Origin: SIG299 sp964632165
Lineage (GTDB): Bacteria; Bacillota; Clostridia; Lachnospirales; Lachnospiraceae
DNA: 5,698 nt
Direction: 5' to 3'
Assembly: GCA_964632165.1 (NCBI GenBank)
Contig: CAZWCZ010000060.1
Coordinates: 1 to 5,698 of the forward strand
Numbering within the stretch: position 1 is the stretch's first letter; each line of letters opens with the position of its first letter. Both the position numbers and the translations under genes were made by a program. The notes below the pieces were generated by a model. The model did not search any database and had not been told where the DNA came from. It saw only the letters and a list, made by a program, of their open reading frames with translations. This document shows, in pieces, positions 5,383 through 5,698 of the stretch.

Positions 5383-5698
5383 ACTGCCTCCTTCTTGCTT
5401 TTGCTCTTTTCGTATAATTCGTTCTTGCCCGTAAAGGTCAGATGTCGCGGCATCAAGATCTCGCTTCGTATCCACGCTTTGGCGATCTGCTCGGCGTACA
5501 TTCCGTTATAGCGGATAAAGCCGAGTGCCGCGAAAGGTGCGGCTCCGAGCATACACAGCCACGAGAGCGTTTCCGTGCCCAAAAAGGAACGGCAGCCGAA
5601 ATAGATTCCGACTGCCGCACCGCAAGCGAGAATGGCAAAGATAAACTGCCGCACCGATAGACCGAAAAACATGGTCTCGTTGTATTCTTTGATCTCTT
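5379..5698 (-). CDS. PrgI-family conjugation membrane protein, N-terminus cut by window edge
   Basis: 105 residues and the stop are visible; the first few residues lie beyond the right edge. The visible protein opens with EIKEYNETMFFGLSVRQF, the typical start region of PrgI proteins in clostridial ICEs. An internal ATG at 5672 is therefore probably not the start. Two hydrophobic spans follow (visible residues about 17-34 and 43-61), then the family-like RYNGMYAEQIAKAWIRSE segment and a Lys-rich tail (YEKSKSKKEAV). PrgI proteins are small inner-membrane parts of the mating channel encoded just before VirB4, and probably sit at its membrane docking site. The TGA stop overlaps the virB4 ATG by 4 bp, implying coupled translation. 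Confidence 0.88.
   Translation of the reverse strand, partial: EIKEYNETMFFGLSVRQFIFAILACGAAVGIYFGCRSFLGTETLSWLCMLGAAPFAALGFIRYNGMYAEQIAKAWIRSEILMPRHLTFTGKNELYEKSKSKKEAV
5387..5393 (-). promoter_or_regulatory. Strong ribosome binding site of virB4
   Basis: AAGGAGG, a full Shine-Dalgarno match, lies 4 nt upstream of ATG 5382-5380 inside the end of the PrgI gene. It decides the start in favour of MSIFQPKKK over the in-frame ATG at 5475. Confidence 0.8.

Noticed and set aside
5383..5475. A 31-residue N-terminal extension of VirB4 from ATG 5475.
   Set aside because: It would overlap PrgI deeply, while ATG 5382 has AAGGAGG just upstream and an ATGA overlap with PrgI.
1..5698. CRISPR arrays, tRNA or rRNA genes, insertion-sequence ends.
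   Set aside because: I saw no regularly spaced repeats, no tRNA cloverleaf or rRNA sequence, and no transposase or terminal inverted repeats in the window.

Overview
The window looks like part of an integrative and conjugative element (ICE), or a decayed relative of one, from a low-to-medium GC Firmicute, most likely a gut-type Clostridia. The evidence is gene content and order. A PrgI-family protein, a VirB4/TraE-type ATPase, a PP-loop 'PAPS reductase-like' protein and a Lys/Ala-rich single-span membrane protein follow one another, as in Tn1549/CTn-like elements. They have strong AGGAGG-type ribosome binding sites and SigA-type promoter elements. The species cannot be named from the sequence. 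All five genes lie on the minus strand, so the window reads biologically from its right end to its left.

Transfer module (5698 down to 1060): the PrgI-family gene is cut by the right edge of the window and overlaps virB4 by 4 bp (ATGA). virB4 encodes a 773-aa ATPase with intact Walker motifs. It is followed by a perfect 10-bp GC-rich hairpin with a T-run, then by a GTG-started 261-aa PP-loop protein. That gene overlaps the next by another ATGA. The next gene encodes a 388-aa protein with a long Lys/Ala tract, one membrane span and an outside domain. Homologues I recall carry a CHAP or NlpC-type peptidoglycan hydrolase at the C-terminus. Here the protein stops at a Gly-rich linker, just before that domain would begin.

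Junction (about 1063 to 896): the stop codon of the truncated gene lies inside the -35 box of a near-consensus SigA promoter (TTGAAA, 17 nt, TATAAT, with an extended -10 TG). The promoter points toward the left-hand gene. About 50 nt beyond the predicted transcription start is an intrinsic-terminator-like hairpin, so transcripts from this promoter would be attenuated or would end as a short RNA of about 85-90 nt.

Recombinase (895 to the left edge): a tyrosine recombinase with all the catalytic residues visible (R149, K192, H254, R257, H280, Y290). It lacks an N-terminal arm-binding domain and is missing only its last residues at the window edge.

PrgI, VirB4 and the membrane protein would form the inner-membrane and energising parts of a Gram-positive type IV secretion machine. 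The recombinase would move or rearrange DNA. The most unusual point is the junction: a cell-wall hydrolase gene that stops at its domain boundary beside a recombinase with a promoter-plus-terminator leader. This could be a secondary insertion or deletion, or less likely a site-specific rearrangement of the hydrolase C-terminus.
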